This document shows, one piece after another, positions 8,263 to 16,840 of a DNA stretch of 40,551 nt. This stretch comes from Desulfovirgula sp. (GTDB taxonomy: Bacteria; Bacillota; Desulfotomaculia; Desulfotomaculales; Nap2-2B). The translations under genes were made by a program, and so were the position numbers. The notes under the pieces were generated by a model that was not told the DNA's origin, made no database searches, and worked only from the letters and a program-made list of their open reading frames with translations. Numbering within the stretch: the first letter of the stretch is position 1; the number at the start of each line of letters is the position of its first letter. The DNA lies in NCBI GenBank assembly GCA_020725585.1, contig DYES01000048.1, forward strand, positions 1-40,551, given 5' to 3'.

Positions 8263-9873
8263 ATGAAAACAAATACAGAGATCCCGAGCCTAGAAATCAT
8301 TTATGACGACGACCCGAGAGTAAGAGAAATGGCAGTAACGGAAGATTATGCATTAAGAATAGTACCTTCATCATGGCGCTGGCCAAAATGGGGCGTAGCG
8401 CTAGCTTACTGGGCATTTATGACGGGTATGTTCTATTTAGTAATTGCAGCCAGTTTCGCGTTAGAAGTTGGCACAAAACCAGTGCTCATCGCTCTTGTCT
8501 TAACGGTAATAACATATGGATTATTTGGTTATTACATAAGCAATGAAGCAGCTACAACCGGTTTAAGCGCTAACCTTTTTTCAAAAAAGACAGCCTTTGG
8601 ATACACAGGTAGTGTTATCTTATCATTAATGTACGGTTCTATTCTGTTATATTATGCGGTGTTCGAAGGAACTGTAATGGCCCATTCCCTTCATACGATT
8701 ATGCCTGGTATTGCTGTTGAGATCTGGTATGCTGTAATTGCAGCAATGATGATACCCATTGTTTGGTGGGGGATGACTATACTTGAGAGATTTAATAAAT
8801 GGACCATACCCCTTTATTTAATCGGCCTGCTTGCAACAATCATTGTCACTTACGTTGCTACAGATGGTGGATATCACGGATGGTTAAGTTATACGCCGGA
8901 AAAACTACCAGCACATGTTGTGGGTCCGCCATGGTTTTATGTTTTTACAGCATATATGGGTGTGTATATCTTTTTTGGGTTTATACCGGACTATGCTCGC
9001 TTCTTAAAAAAAGAAGATGTTTCCTTTGGCAACTGGGTTATTTTTGGTCCTGTCTTTTTCTTTATAACATTTTTTGTTAACGGTATAATTGGAATTTGGC
9101 TCGCCCTTAGTATAGGAAAAGGTCATGACGCAGGTGTATTTATTCCTACGGTAATGGGTATTTGGGGAACTATATTTATAATGATCACCCAGGTACGAAT
9201 TAATACCGGTAATTTTTACGGCGCTTCACTTGGGTTTACCAATTTCTTTACAACAGTTTTTAAAATATCAATACCGCGAAAATTGTGGGTGGTTATTGTC
9301 GCAGCACTTATGTTCTTGTTAATGCTGACAAAAGTATTAGATTGGCTCAACTTAGCACTAAGACTCCAAGGTATAACAATGGTCGGCTGGGTTGGATGTG
9401 TTATGCCTTACATTTGGTTTTTTAAAAGGAAACTGGCCAAAGAAACTTTGGATATGGAGTATCGGCGAAGCCACCTTTCCCATTATAATGTTGGAGGATT
9501 ATCAGGTCTCATACTAGGTACATTAGTTGGGGCATACTTACAATTTTTTGGTGGCGCAATTGGATCAATTTGGGCTCCTATTGCCACACTCGTTGTATCT
9601 TTTGGTTTAACAACAATAATTGGCTTAGCCACTAACTTAAGAGATTACAAAGATAGGTATGCCGGCAGTACACTTCTTAAAGAAATAGAAAATGTCACAG
9701 AGGCAAGAGTTCAATGTGGAAAATGTGGTTTTTACTACTTGGCATATGACCTCGAAAGATGCCCTGTTATGAACAACAAACCGGTGTGTTCAGTCTGTTG
9801 CTTAAAAACTAATGCATGTAACGAAATATGCAAAAAAAATCCCGAGCCCGCTGCTCTTTCAGCAAAAACCTAA
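8263..9873 (+). CDS. NCS1-family permease with cysteine-rich C-terminal tail
   Basis: This 536-aa protein is a predicted 12-helix inner-membrane permease of the NCS1 (purine/cytosine/allantoin/hydantoin) type. Helices begin around residue 45 (WGVALAYWAFMTGMFYLVIAA), after a hydrophilic N-terminus, and continue to about 470. Next to an ATP-dependent hydantoinase pair, import of a hydantoin- or lactam-like compound is the natural guess (Mhp1 is the hydantoin precedent). Unusually, eight cysteines fall between residues 485 and 523 in the order CGKC...C-P...CSVCC...C...C, a likely metal-binding or redox-sensing tail. From memory, similar CP-x-CSxCC-x-C-x-C tails occur on transporter-linked sensor proteins; this needs a search. 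AAGGAGG precedes the ATG, and a strong hairpin follows the gene. Confidence 0.82.
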   Translation: MKTNTEIPSLEIIYDDDPRVREMAVTEDYALRIVPSSWRWPKWGVALAYWAFMTGMFYLVIAASFALEVGTKPVLIALVLTVITYGLFGYYISNEAATTGLSANLFSKKTAFGYTGSVILSLMYGSILLYYAVFEGTVMAHSLHTIMPGIAVEIWYAVIAAMMIPIVWWGMTILERFNKWTIPLYLIGLLATIIVTYVATDGGYHGWLSYTPEKLPAHVVGPPWFYVFTAYMGVYIFFGFIPDYARFLKKEDVSFGNWVIFGPVFFFITFFVNGIIGIWLALSIGKGHDAGVFIPTVMGIWGTIFIMITQVRINTGNFYGASLGFTNFFTTVFKISIPRKLWVVIVAALMFLLMLTKVLDWLNLALRLQGITMVGWVGCVMPYIWFFKRKLAKETLDMEYRRSHLSHYNVGGLSGLILGTLVGAYLQFFGGAIGSIWAPIATLVVSFGLTTIIGLATNLRDYKDRYAGSTLLKEIENVTEARVQCGKCGFYYLAYDLERCPVMNNKPVCSVCCLKTNACNEICKKNPEPAALSAKT

Positions 9874-9886
9874 AATAAAGAAAAAT

Positions 9887-9915
9887 GAGTGGGCGCTGAG
9901 ATCCAGCGCCCACTC
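9887..9915 (+). terminator. Terminator hairpin after the NCS1 permease
   Basis: A perfect 12-bp GC-rich stem (GAGTGGGCGCTG with CAGCGCCCACTC, 5-nt loop) lies 14 bp after the stop codon. The following bases are only weakly T-rich, but position and stem strength support termination. Confidence 0.75.
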
Positions 9916-9985
9916 TACTATCACTATACGCAACAAACGGCATGCATGATTCAACGAAAAGAAAAGAAGAAAAGAAGAAAAGAAA

Positions 9986-10244
9986 CTCTAATTGCTACTC
10001 ATTAGAGGCGCTTACCGAAGGGATTCAAAAAGATCCAACCTTTTAGGGAAAGCCTCCCTATACACCCTGGCCTACCGGCCTTCCCGAAAAGGACTTACGG
10101 TAAGTGAACTGACTGCCGAGCTAAAGACGGCAACGAGCGGAAAAGTGAGCCAAAAAAGGTGAGTTAGGTCTCAACCGTCTCCACCTTCAGTGTTGGCCGG
10201 ACAAGACTTTCGTTTCAATCCATCCGTTTTTGGAGAGTCCGGCC
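9986..10244 (+). ncRNA. Candidate large structured noncoding RNA
   Basis: The gap between the permease terminator and the activator gene lacks a good frame but is packed with complementary arms: CTCTAAT 9986/ATTAGAG 10001; CTTACCG 10011/CGGTAAG 10098, enclosing GGAT 10021/ATCC 10033, CCTTTT 10039/AAAAGG 10087, TAGGGA 10044/TCCCTA 10055 and GGCC 10069/GGCC 10077; then TGCCG 10114/CGGCA 10128; AAGGTG 10156/CACCTT 10182; and GGCCGGAC 10195/GTCCGGCC 10237. This nested multibranch layout over about 260 nt is not expected by chance. The family is not assigned; raiA-type RNAs of Firmicutes are one candidate by size and complexity. It shows none of the conserved marks of RNase P RNA, tmRNA or the T-box, cobalamin or M-box elements that I know. 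Strand is assumed from the flanking genes. Confidence 0.6.
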
Positions 10245-10437
10245 TTTGATTCGACAGGTCCCTGAAGTCATGTGTTTCTGCCAACCCACCGACTTTTTGA
10301 GCTTACGCTGTGTATACAAATAAATGTTTTAATTACAGGAAAACTAGAAGCTAGCGCCGAATACGGTAATATCCTGGCTTTTTAATTTTAATTATTCATT
10401 AGCTATACGCGATAAGACATGCGGAGGTGGAGGTTTT

Positions 10438-12192
10438 TTGCTTTGGGAGGAACTATTTAACTTGCTTCCTATTGGAATCATAGCTTTTGACAATACAAAA
10501 AAAGTAGCTGCGGTTAATGATTTCATCTTTAAGCTTTTAAAAATAGACGCCACCCAGCATGATGACGACTTTTCTTTGTTGATCAGGCAAACTCCCTTGG
10601 GGAATTATCTTTTTAATGGCAACAAAAATGGTTTCTTTAATCTAACCCTTGAGGGAAAAACATTAGTTGTTAAAAATACAGAAATAAACAGTAGAACAAT
10701 AAAGTCACTAAGTCTAATAATAGATATCTCTGATTGGGAATTTTACTGGCACCAATTAAACGATCAAAAACAACTAATCAGTGAATTAGAAGACATATTT
10801 AACTCCTCCTACGACGAAATTTTTGTCATCGACGGCAACGGAGTTGCCAGGCGCATCAACAAGGTAGGCGAAACCTATTACGGGGTGCCGGTTGAAAAAA
10901 TGATCGGTAAAAACGTCATTGAGCTGGAAAAGGAAGGTTATTTTACCCCCTCTGTTACCAGGCTGGTTTTCCAGGAGAAAAAGCGTGTCACCATTACTCA
11001 AAAGACAAAGAGCGGCAAGCACCTGATCGTTACCGGCAATCCCATTTTCAACGAGAATGGAGAAATCATCCGGGTAGTAGTTAACTCGCGGGACATTTCC
11101 GAATTGCTCAATTTAAAAAAGCAGTTGGCCGAAGCTGAACAGCTGGTGGAAAGCTACCGCCGGCAGCTCCTCAAGCTTACCCAGGAAAAAATCAAGAGCC
11201 ACGAAGTGATTGCCGAAAGCCAGCAGATGAAGCGGGTTATTGAGATGGTCGACAAGGTCGCCCAGGTGGATTCGACGGTGTTGATTATGGGGGAGTCGGG
11301 CGTCGGAAAAGGAATCGTCGCCTCCCGGCTGCACAAACTGAGCAGGCGCGCGGGCGGGCCTTTCATCACCATCAACTGCGGGGCTATTCCGGAACAGCTT
11401 CTTGAATCGGAACTGTTTGGTTACGAAGGAGGGGCGTTTACCGGAGCGCGCAAAGAGGGTAAAAAGGGTCTTTTGGAGCTTGCCGACGGCGGCACCGTAT
11501 TTCTCGACGAAATCACTGACTTGCCGCTCAACCTGCAGGTGAAGCTGTTGCAGGTAATCCAGGAAAAAAAGTTAATCCGCGTCGGAGGAAGCAAATACGT
11601 GGATGTAGACATCCGCTTCGTCGCCGCCACCAACCGGGACATCCAGCGCATGGTCGCCGAAGGCTCTTTCCGCGAAGACCTGTATTACCGGCTAAACGTA
11701 ATTCCGATTATCATCCCGCCGTTAAGATATCGCCAGGAGGATATCCCGGCGCTCATTGAGCATTTTTTAAGTCAACTCAATTCCAAATACGAAACAAACA
11801 AAAAATTTTCCCCCGAAGCCATGGAAATCTTAAGAAATTACAACTGGCCGGGCAACGTCCGGGAGCTGGAGAACCTGGTGGAAAGGCTCCTGGTAACCAC
11901 AGAAGGAAATGAAATTGCGGTCGGCCACCTTCCGGAATACATTTTCGAAGGAAAACGCCGCTCCACTAACCGGGTTTACGTGCTGGATATCTGCCCCTTA
12001 AAAGAAGCCATGGAGGAGCTGGAAAAACAGCTGGTCGCCATGGCGTACTCCCGCCTGAAAAACACTTATAAAGTCGCCGACGCGCTGGAAATAAACCAGT
12101 CCACGGTGGTGCGCAAGATTCAAAAGTATCAACTGGCCAACTCCCCCGCCCGTCGGCCCAGGAGGCGGGTTAAGGAGCAAAGTCAAAACTGA
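10438..12192 (+). CDS. Sigma-54-dependent transcriptional activator with PAS sensors
   Basis: This 584-aa enhancer-binding protein activates sigma-54 RNA polymerase by ATP hydrolysis. Seen: a first PAS-like region (about 1-105), a second PAS domain (about 112-222), a coiled-coil linker (about 223-258), the AAA+ domain with Walker A GESGVGKG at 285-292, the sigma-54 contact loop GAFTGA at 332-337 and Walker B TVFLDE at 353-358, and a C-terminal TyrR/PrpR-like helix-turn-helix (YKVADALEINQSTVVRKIQKY). The start is a TTG after GGAGGTGGAGG. Odd: codons 1 to about 120 are strikingly AT-rich and the rest GC-rich, with a sharp change near 10800, as if the sensor end had been replaced. Its neighbour is the hyuAB-permease block, but no sigma-54 promoter is visible there; gdhA and AOR are other possible targets. 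Confidence 0.9.
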   Translation: MLWEELFNLLPIGIIAFDNTKKVAAVNDFIFKLLKIDATQHDDDFSLLIRQTPLGNYLFNGNKNGFFNLTLEGKTLVVKNTEINSRTIKSLSLIIDISDWEFYWHQLNDQKQLISELEDIFNSSYDEIFVIDGNGVARRINKVGETYYGVPVEKMIGKNVIELEKEGYFTPSVTRLVFQEKKRVTITQKTKSGKHLIVTGNPIFNENGEIIRVVVNSRDISELLNLKKQLAEAEQLVESYRRQLLKLTQEKIKSHEVIAESQQMKRVIEMVDKVAQVDSTVLIMGESGVGKGIVASRLHKLSRRAGGPFITINCGAIPEQLLESELFGYEGGAFTGARKEGKKGLLELADGGTVFLDEITDLPLNLQVKLLQVIQEKKLIRVGGSKYVDVDIRFVAATNRDIQRMVAEGSFREDLYYRLNVIPIIIPPLRYRQEDIPALIEHFLSQLNSKYETNKKFSPEAMEILRNYNWPGNVRELENLVERLLVTTEGNEIAVGHLPEYIFEGKRRSTNRVYVLDICPLKEAMEELEKQLVAMAYSRLKNTYKVADALEINQSTVVRKIQKYQLANSPARRPRRRVKEQSQN

Positions 12193-12227
12193 ACCGGAAC
12201 CGGTTACGGAATCGATTCAACAGGCAC

Positions 12228-13490
12228 CTAAAAAACACTTTTCGCCGCCGTGCGCAGGGCGGCGCAATCGTCCCACGGGCCGACACTGGCAATGGCGAAA
12301 TCCTCGGGCACCAGCATGCTGCGGGCAACTTCCCTGATCTGCTCTGCCGTCACCTGGTTGATCTTCTCCACCACTTCTTCCGGAGGCACCACTTTTCCCA
12401 AATAAAGCTGGGACTTGGCCAGCCTGCTCATGCGCGTACTCACGTTTTCCAGGCTCAAAAATAAATTGCCCTTCATCTGGTCTTTCGCCCGGCGCAATTC
12501 GTCGTCCGTAATGCCGTTTTTCTGGATATCCCGGATCTCGTTGCAAACCAGCTCCATCACCTGCGCCACGTTGTTTTTGCTCAAGCCCGCGTAAACGCAA
12601 AACAGGCCCGTATCGCGATAACTGCTGTGGTAGGAGTAGATCGAATAGGCCAGGCCGCGGCTTTCACGGACTTCCTGGAAGAGCCGGGAACTTAAACCGC
12701 CGCCTAAAATGGTGTTGATGATCTGCAGCACGTAGATTTGCTCGTGATCCAGGGGCAGGCCGGGCCCGCCCATGCACAAATGGATCTGCTCGGTTTCTTT
12801 CTGCCGGCAGGTCACCGAAGGATGCGGCACGGGCCTGATTTTCCGGCGGGCCGCGGCCTGCCCGCGCACGCTGCCAAAGACTCTGCGCAGTTTTTCGACT
12901 GCCTCCTGGTGGTTTATGTTTCCGGCCACGGCCACCACTAAATTTGCCGGCGCATAATTTTGCTGGTAATACCCGATCACCTGCTCCCTGCTCAAGCTGC
13001 CGATAATCTGGGCGTTGCCGATAATGGGGCGCCCGAGGGAATGGCCACGCCAGATGGTGGTTGCAAACACATCGTGGACGAGCTCGTCGGGAGTATCTTC
13101 GTACATTTTTATTTCTTCCAGGATGACGTTTCTCTCCCGGTCGATATCCTCGGGCTTAAAAAGGGGATTGAAAACCATGTCGGAGAGCACGTCTAAAGCA
13201 AGATCGAAGTACTCATCCATCACCCGCGCGTAATAACAGGTAAACTCTTTCGTGGTAAAGGCGTTTAACTGCCCGCCCACGGCATCTAAAGCCTCCGCTA
13301 TTTGCCTGGCCGTGCGCTTGCCCGTTCCTTTAAAAAGGAGGTGCTCGATAAAATGGGAAATTCCCGCCATCTCCTCCGGCTCATCGCGCGAGCCCACATC
13401 CACCCAAACCCCCAGGGCTAGCGAGCGCACATGAGGAATATCCTCAGTTAAAATCTGCACCCCGTTATCCAGCACAACTCTTTGGTACAT
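12228..13490 (-). CDS. M16-family zinc peptidase (YmxG/MlpA-like processing protease)
   Basis: This 420-aa protein has the inverted zinc motif HFIEH (His46, Glu49, His50) with the distal Glu in NVILEEIKMYEDTP near 125, then the second M16 domain with GGLSSRLFQEVRESRGLAYSIYS. The length is typical of the single-chain YmxG/PqqL-like peptidases found after pnp in Firmicutes. The ATG at 13490 follows GAGGGGG. It lies 147 bp after pnp in the same direction and ends 35 bp from the convergent activator gene. Likely cytoplasmic peptide or leader processing; the true substrate is unknown. Confidence 0.9.
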   Translation of the reverse strand: MYQRVVLDNGVQILTEDIPHVRSLALGVWVDVGSRDEPEEMAGISHFIEHLLFKGTGKRTARQIAEALDAVGGQLNAFTTKEFTCYYARVMDEYFDLALDVLSDMVFNPLFKPEDIDRERNVILEEIKMYEDTPDELVHDVFATTIWRGHSLGRPIIGNAQIIGSLSREQVIGYYQQNYAPANLVVAVAGNINHQEAVEKLRRVFGSVRGQAAARRKIRPVPHPSVTCRQKETEQIHLCMGGPGLPLDHEQIYVLQIINTILGGGLSSRLFQEVRESRGLAYSIYSYHSSYRDTGLFCVYAGLSKNNVAQVMELVCNEIRDIQKNGITDDELRRAKDQMKGNLFLSLENVSTRMSRLAKSQLYLGKVVPPEEVVEKINQVTAEQIREVARSMLVPEDFAIASVGPWDDCAALRTAAKSVF

Positions 13491-13637
13491 CCGGCTACTA
13501 CCCCCTCATGATCCTCTTTCCAGCCTTATCTTGCCTTATCTTCGAACACAATAAAACCCCACCGGCTCTATCTTCGCCGCAATCCAACATCATTGGCGAC
13601 GACGGGAATATAGCGGTGAGGATGCTTAAATTTTTAT

Positions 13638-15842
13638 CTAACGGCGCGCTTCTCTAGGGCGCGCCGGGCGTTTGTGCGGCGCTCCCGTGCCGGGGCCGCG
13701 GCGCACTTGATCCGGCAAAGCGTCCTTGCGGGAAAGCCGCAGGCGTCCCTGGTTGTCGTAGCCCAAAACTTTCACCACAATGGTGTCCCCTTCTTTGACC
13801 ACGTCTTCCACCCTGTTTACGCGCTGGTGGGCCAGTTGCGAAATGTGCACCAGGCCTTCTTTGCCGGGCAGCCCCAGCACACCCGGGATAATTTCTACAA
13901 AACAACCGAAGTCGGTGATCCGGGTGACTTTCCCCGTGTAGATTGCCCCCGTAACAACCTCTTTCGTTAGGCTTTCAATAATTTCCAGCGCCCGCTGCCC
14001 TCCTTTTGGGTCAACGGCGGCGATAAAAACGCGGCCGTCATCTTCAATATCAATTTCGGCGTTTGTTTCTTCGATGATCTTTTTAATGATTCTCCCGCCC
14101 GGGCCGATGACGTCTCTGATCTTATCGGGATCAATCACCGTGTACAGGATGCGCGGCGCGTAGGGGGACAGCTCCTTGCGGTACTCCGGAAGGACCTCCA
14201 GCATCTTCTTGAGGATATACATCCGGCCCTCGTGGGCCTGCGCCAGGGCTTTGGCCAGGATTTCCCTAGTGACGCCGGGGATTTTAATATCCATCTGGAG
14301 CGCCGTTATACCGCTGGCGGAACCGGCCACTTTAAAATCCATGTCCCCCAGGTGGTCTTCGATTCCCTGGATGTCGGTGAGAATCGCCACCTCGTCTCCC
14401 TCTTTGATCAGGCCCATGGCCACCCCGGAGACCGGCGCCTTGATGGGCACCCCCGCGTCCATCAGGCTCAGGCAGCTGGCACAAACGCTCCCCATCGAGG
14501 TTGAGCCGTTGGATTCCAAAACTTCGGAAACGATCCGGATGGTGTAAGGGAAGACGTCTTCCCCCGGAATGACGGCCTCCAGCGCCCTTTCCGCCAGCGC
14601 CCCGTGGCCAATTTCCCGGCGCCCGGGCGACCTGATCGGCCTCACCTCCCCCGTGCTATAGGGCGGGAAGTTGTAATGATGCATGAAACGCTTGGTTTCC
14701 TCTACATCCAGGCCGTCTAAAATCTGCTCGTCGGAGATGGGGCCCAGGGTTACGGTGGAAAGCACCTGTGTTTGCCCCCTGGTAAAAAGGGCGGAGCCGT
14801 GCGTCCTGGGAAGGAGCCCCACTTCGATCGAAAGGGGGCGAATCTCATCCAGAGCCCTTCCATCAATGCGGATCTTTTGCTTGAGGACAAATTCCCGGAC
14901 AATTTTCTTCTCTATATTTTCCACAACTTTCCTTATGCTTTTTTCTTCTTCCGGAAAAGCCTCCAGGTAGGTCTGCACCAGCCCGACCTTCACGTCTTCT
15001 AAGAATTTTTCCCGGTCTTTCTTGTCCATCTTCTCGTCAATGCAGCGCTGCACCGCCGCCCTGATCTTTTCTTCCACTTCCGCCATAGCCTGCTCTACTT
15101 CCGGGTTAATTTCTTCAATGGCGGGCTCAAACTTCGGCCTGGCCAGGCCCAGGGCCAGCGCTTCTTCCCGAAAAGCTTTTATAAAATTGACAATTTCTTT
15201 AATCTTTTCATGGCCAAAAGCAATTCCTTCCAAAATAAACGCCTCGGGCACCTCCCGGGCCCCCGCCTCCACCATCATCACGGCCTCTTCCGTCCCGGCG
15301 ACGACCAGATGCATCCGGTTCTTTTCCGCCTGGGCAAGAGTAGGATTGATTACATATTGATCGTCAACAAGGCCGACGATGACCCCTCCAATTGGGCCGC
15401 CAAAAGGAATTTCGCTCACGTGCAGGGCCGCCGAAGCCCCGATCATGGCCGTTATCTCCGGCGGGTTGTCCTGATCCACGGAAAGGACGGTAGCCACCAC
15501 CTGTACTTCGTTGCGGAAACCTTTGGGGAAAAGCGGGCGGATGGGGCGGTCAATCAGGCGCGCGCTCAGGACCGCCTTTTCACTGGGGCGCCCCTCGCGC
15601 TTAATAAAGCCCCCGGGAATTCTCCCCACCGCGTAAAGCCTTTCTTCGTAATCCACCGTAAGCGGGAAGAAATCGATTCCCTCCCGCACGTCCTGCGCCA
15701 TGGTGGCCGTGACCAGCACCACTGTATCGCCATATTTGGCAAGGACGGAGCCTCCGGCCTGCCTAGCCACCTTGCCCAGCACCAGTTTTAAAGGCCGGCC
15801 TCCGATCTCAATTTCCCTTTCCAGCATCTGTTGCTCGAACAT
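13638..15842 (-). CDS. pnp: Polyribonucleotide nucleotidyltransferase (PNPase)
   Basis: This 734-aa protein degrades RNA 3' to 5' with phosphate. Two RNase PH domains are visible ([16 protein letters not shown] and [25 protein letters not shown] in the first; [33 protein letters not shown] in the second), separated by an all-helical linker. A KH domain follows ([24 protein letters not shown]) and then an S1 domain ([15 protein letters not shown]...GLVHISQL). The short C-terminal tail is Arg/Pro/Gly-rich. The ATG follows AGGAGG with an 11-nt gap. It is downstream of rpsO, the usual order, with a hairpin between the two. Confidence 0.98.
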   Translation of the reverse strand: MFEQQMLEREIEIGGRPLKLVLGKVARQAGGSVLAKYGDTVVLVTATMAQDVREGIDFFPLTVDYEERLYAVGRIPGGFIKREGRPSEKAVLSARLIDRPIRPLFPKGFRNEVQVVATVLSVDQDNPPEITAMIGASAALHVSEIPFGGPIGGVIVGLVDDQYVINPTLAQAEKNRMHLVVAGTEEAVMMVEAGAREVPEAFILEGIAFGHEKIKEIVNFIKAFREEALALGLARPKFEPAIEEINPEVEQAMAEVEEKIRAAVQRCIDEKMDKKDREKFLEDVKVGLVQTYLEAFPEEEKSIRKVVENIEKKIVREFVLKQKIRIDGRALDEIRPLSIEVGLLPRTHGSALFTRGQTQVLSTVTLGPISDEQILDGLDVEETKRFMHHYNFPPYSTGEVRPIRSPGRREIGHGALAERALEAVIPGEDVFPYTIRIVSEVLESNGSTSMGSVCASCLSLMDAGVPIKAPVSGVAMGLIKEGDEVAILTDIQGIEDHLGDMDFKVAGSASGITALQMDIKIPGVTREILAKALAQAHEGRMYILKKMLEVLPEYRKELSPYAPRILYTVIDPDKIRDVIGPGGRIIKKIIEETNAEIDIEDDGRVFIAAVDPKGGQRALEIIESLTKEVVTGAIYTGKVTRITDFGCFVEIIPGVLGLPGKEGLVHISQLAHQRVNRVEDVVKEGDTIVVKVLGYDNQGRLRLSRKDALPDQVRRGPGTGAPHKRPARPREARR

Positions 15843-15942
15843 GCAAAATTAAACCTCCTGATCCTCTATTCAATTCAATTTATTATTGCCGGCAAAAGGT
15901 CCGCAGGTACTTTCCCGCCCCCCGACCCGCCGCAAAGCCTAG

Positions 15943-15970
15943 AAAAAAGCGGGGAGAACCCCCGCTTTTT
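15943..15970 (-). terminator. Intrinsic terminator or attenuator after rpsO
   Basis: On the minus strand AAAGCGGGGG, a short TTCT loop, CCCCGC and a run of six T form a textbook intrinsic terminator. It overlaps the rpsO stop codon and precedes pnp, so it may limit read-through into pnp. In many bacteria the rpsO-pnp junction is an RNA processing and attenuation point. Confidence 0.8.
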
Positions 15971-16238
15971 ATCTGCGCAAACCCAGTTTCTCAATCAGCG
16001 CGCGGTAGCGTTCAAAATTGCGCTCGCGGAGATAGTTTAAAAGCGCCCGCCGGTGGCCGACCATTTTCAAAAGGCCGCGCCGCGAGTGAAAATCTTTTTT
16101 GTGGATTTTCAGGTGTTCGGTAAGGTTATTAATCCGCCGGGTTAAAAGGGCTACCTGCACTTCCGGCGACCCGGTATCGTTTTCATGCAACTTGTACTGC
16201 TCAATCACTGCCTGTTTTTCTTCTACTGTAAAGGCCAT
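15969..16238 (-). CDS. rpsO: 30S ribosomal protein S15
   Basis: This 89-aa protein is full length for S15, with the conserved [51 protein letters not shown] and a C-terminal [13 protein letters not shown]15 binds the central domain of 16S rRNA early in small-subunit assembly. GGGGAGGTGAG precedes the ATG. In most Firmicutes rpsO directly follows ribF; here about 16 kb of unrelated genes lie between them. A structured leader lies upstream. Confidence 0.98.
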   Translation of the reverse strand: MAFTVEEKQAVIEQYKLHENDTGSPEVQVALLTRRINNLTEHLKIHKKDFHSRRGLLKMVGHRRALLNYLRERNFERYRALIEKLGLRR

Positions 16239-16269
16239 TTGCTCACCTCCCCGTAATCTGACCTAATCG

Positions 16270-16323
16270 CTGCAGACTAAGTGAACCGTCGTTGGGCCAA
16301 CAAACGAATTACCTGGTCTGCAG
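16270..16323 (-). promoter_or_regulatory. Structured leader of rpsO, candidate S15 autoregulatory site
   Basis: CTGCAGAC at 16270-16277 and GTCTGCAG at 16316-16323 form a perfect 8-bp arm pair enclosing a smaller palindrome (GTTGGGCCAAC). The element sits between the preceding small gene and rpsO, 32 nt before the coding start. S15 represses its own mRNA through a folded leader in several bacteria; that role here is inferred from position and fold. No T-run follows, so it is not a terminator. Confidence 0.5.
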
Positions 16324-16324
16324 T

Positions 16325-16546
16325 TCATTTCCCAATAATCGTGATCACCAGGCGGCCATCCGGAATGTCTTTGGCGACAATGTCAAACACCCGGCCCGAT
16401 TTGGCCAAAAACCCCCGGAAACGGGTGGCTGTTGGAATCCGCCCCGGGATGCTGCTGGCGGCATTGATGATGTCTGCCACCGTAATTTTTTCTTGGCGCA
16501 TGTCGTTCAGCCTCTTGCGTGCGTGTTCGGTGATGATCACCCGCAT
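16325..16546 (-). CDS. DUF4258/BrnT-like small protein, possible toxin
   Basis: This 73-aa protein starts MRVIITEHARKRLNDMR and has the pattern of DUF4258-type small domains (a strand, then xxHAxxRLxxR, an alpha-helical segment, and two C-terminal strands GRVFDIVAKD and RLVITIIGK), a fold shared with RelE/BrnT-like toxins. The ATG at 16546 lies one base after the stop of the upstream small gene (TAAAATG), indicating translational coupling. A longer frame to 16630 is rejected because it overlaps that gene and lacks a ribosome site. Toxin activity is inferred from fold and pairing only. Confidence 0.6.
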   Translation of the reverse strand: MRVIITEHARKRLNDMRQEKITVADIINAASSIPGRIPTATRFRGFLAKSGRVFDIVAKDIPDGRLVITIIGK

Positions 16547-16547
16547 T

Positions 16548-16778
16548 TTACAAAAGGCCCCCGCGGGAAAAATCGGTCTTTTCTTCTTTCTCTGCCAAAA
16601 AGGCGTAGAGGGCGTCTTGAAAAGCAACAATCACCGGGTCCTTAACATTCGCCTGGCGGTAGATCTCCTCCAGTTCATTTTTCAATTCCTGGAACTCTTC
16701 GCTCAAACAAATCAGAGCGATAGAATGGACCCATTTTTTGATCTCCTCTTCCGAGGCGTCAAATTTGGGGGCCCCCAA
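16548..16778 (-). CDS. Small helical protein coupled to the DUF4258-like gene
   Basis: This protein of about 76 aa is acidic, mostly helical and of no recognised family (SEEEIKKWVHSIALICLSEEFQELKNELEEIYRQ, then VAFQDALYAFLAEKEEK). The TTG at 16778 is chosen because AGGAGAGG lies 5-8 nt upstream; a GTG at 16835 is in frame but would place the tandem repeat in the coding region and has no ribosome site. Its stop is one base from the next start. By arrangement it could be the antitoxin of the pair; this is a guess. Confidence 0.5.
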   Translation of the reverse strand: MGAPKFDASEEEIKKWVHSIALICLSEEFQELKNELEEIYRQANVKDPVIVAFQDALYAFLAEKEEKTDFSRGGLL

Positions 16779-16802
16779 CGAAACCTCTCCTTTTCCAGGG
16801 TA

Positions 16803-16833
16803 AAAAAGCTCTTTAACTAAAAAGCTCTTTAAC
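16803..16833. repeat. Tandem 16-bp direct repeat in the small-gene leader
   Basis: The unit AAAAAGCTCTTTAAC occurs twice in a row (16803-16817 and 16819-16833) just downstream of a sigma-A promoter. Its position fits an operator for an autoregulating small operon such as a toxin-antitoxin pair, but no protein contact can be shown. Confidence 0.5.
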
Positions 16834-16840
16834 ACTGTCT

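Noticed and set aside
10210-10220. GTTTCAATCC, the start of many CRISPR repeats
   Set aside because: It occurs once here, without spaced copies, and lies within the loop of the GGCCGGAC/GTCCGGCC helix. No CRISPR array or cas gene is present.
13643-13665. GGCGCGC/GCGCGCC hairpin at the pnp stop as a terminator
   Set aside because: The stem is inside the coding end of pnp and is followed on the minus strand by an A-rich, not T-rich, stretch.
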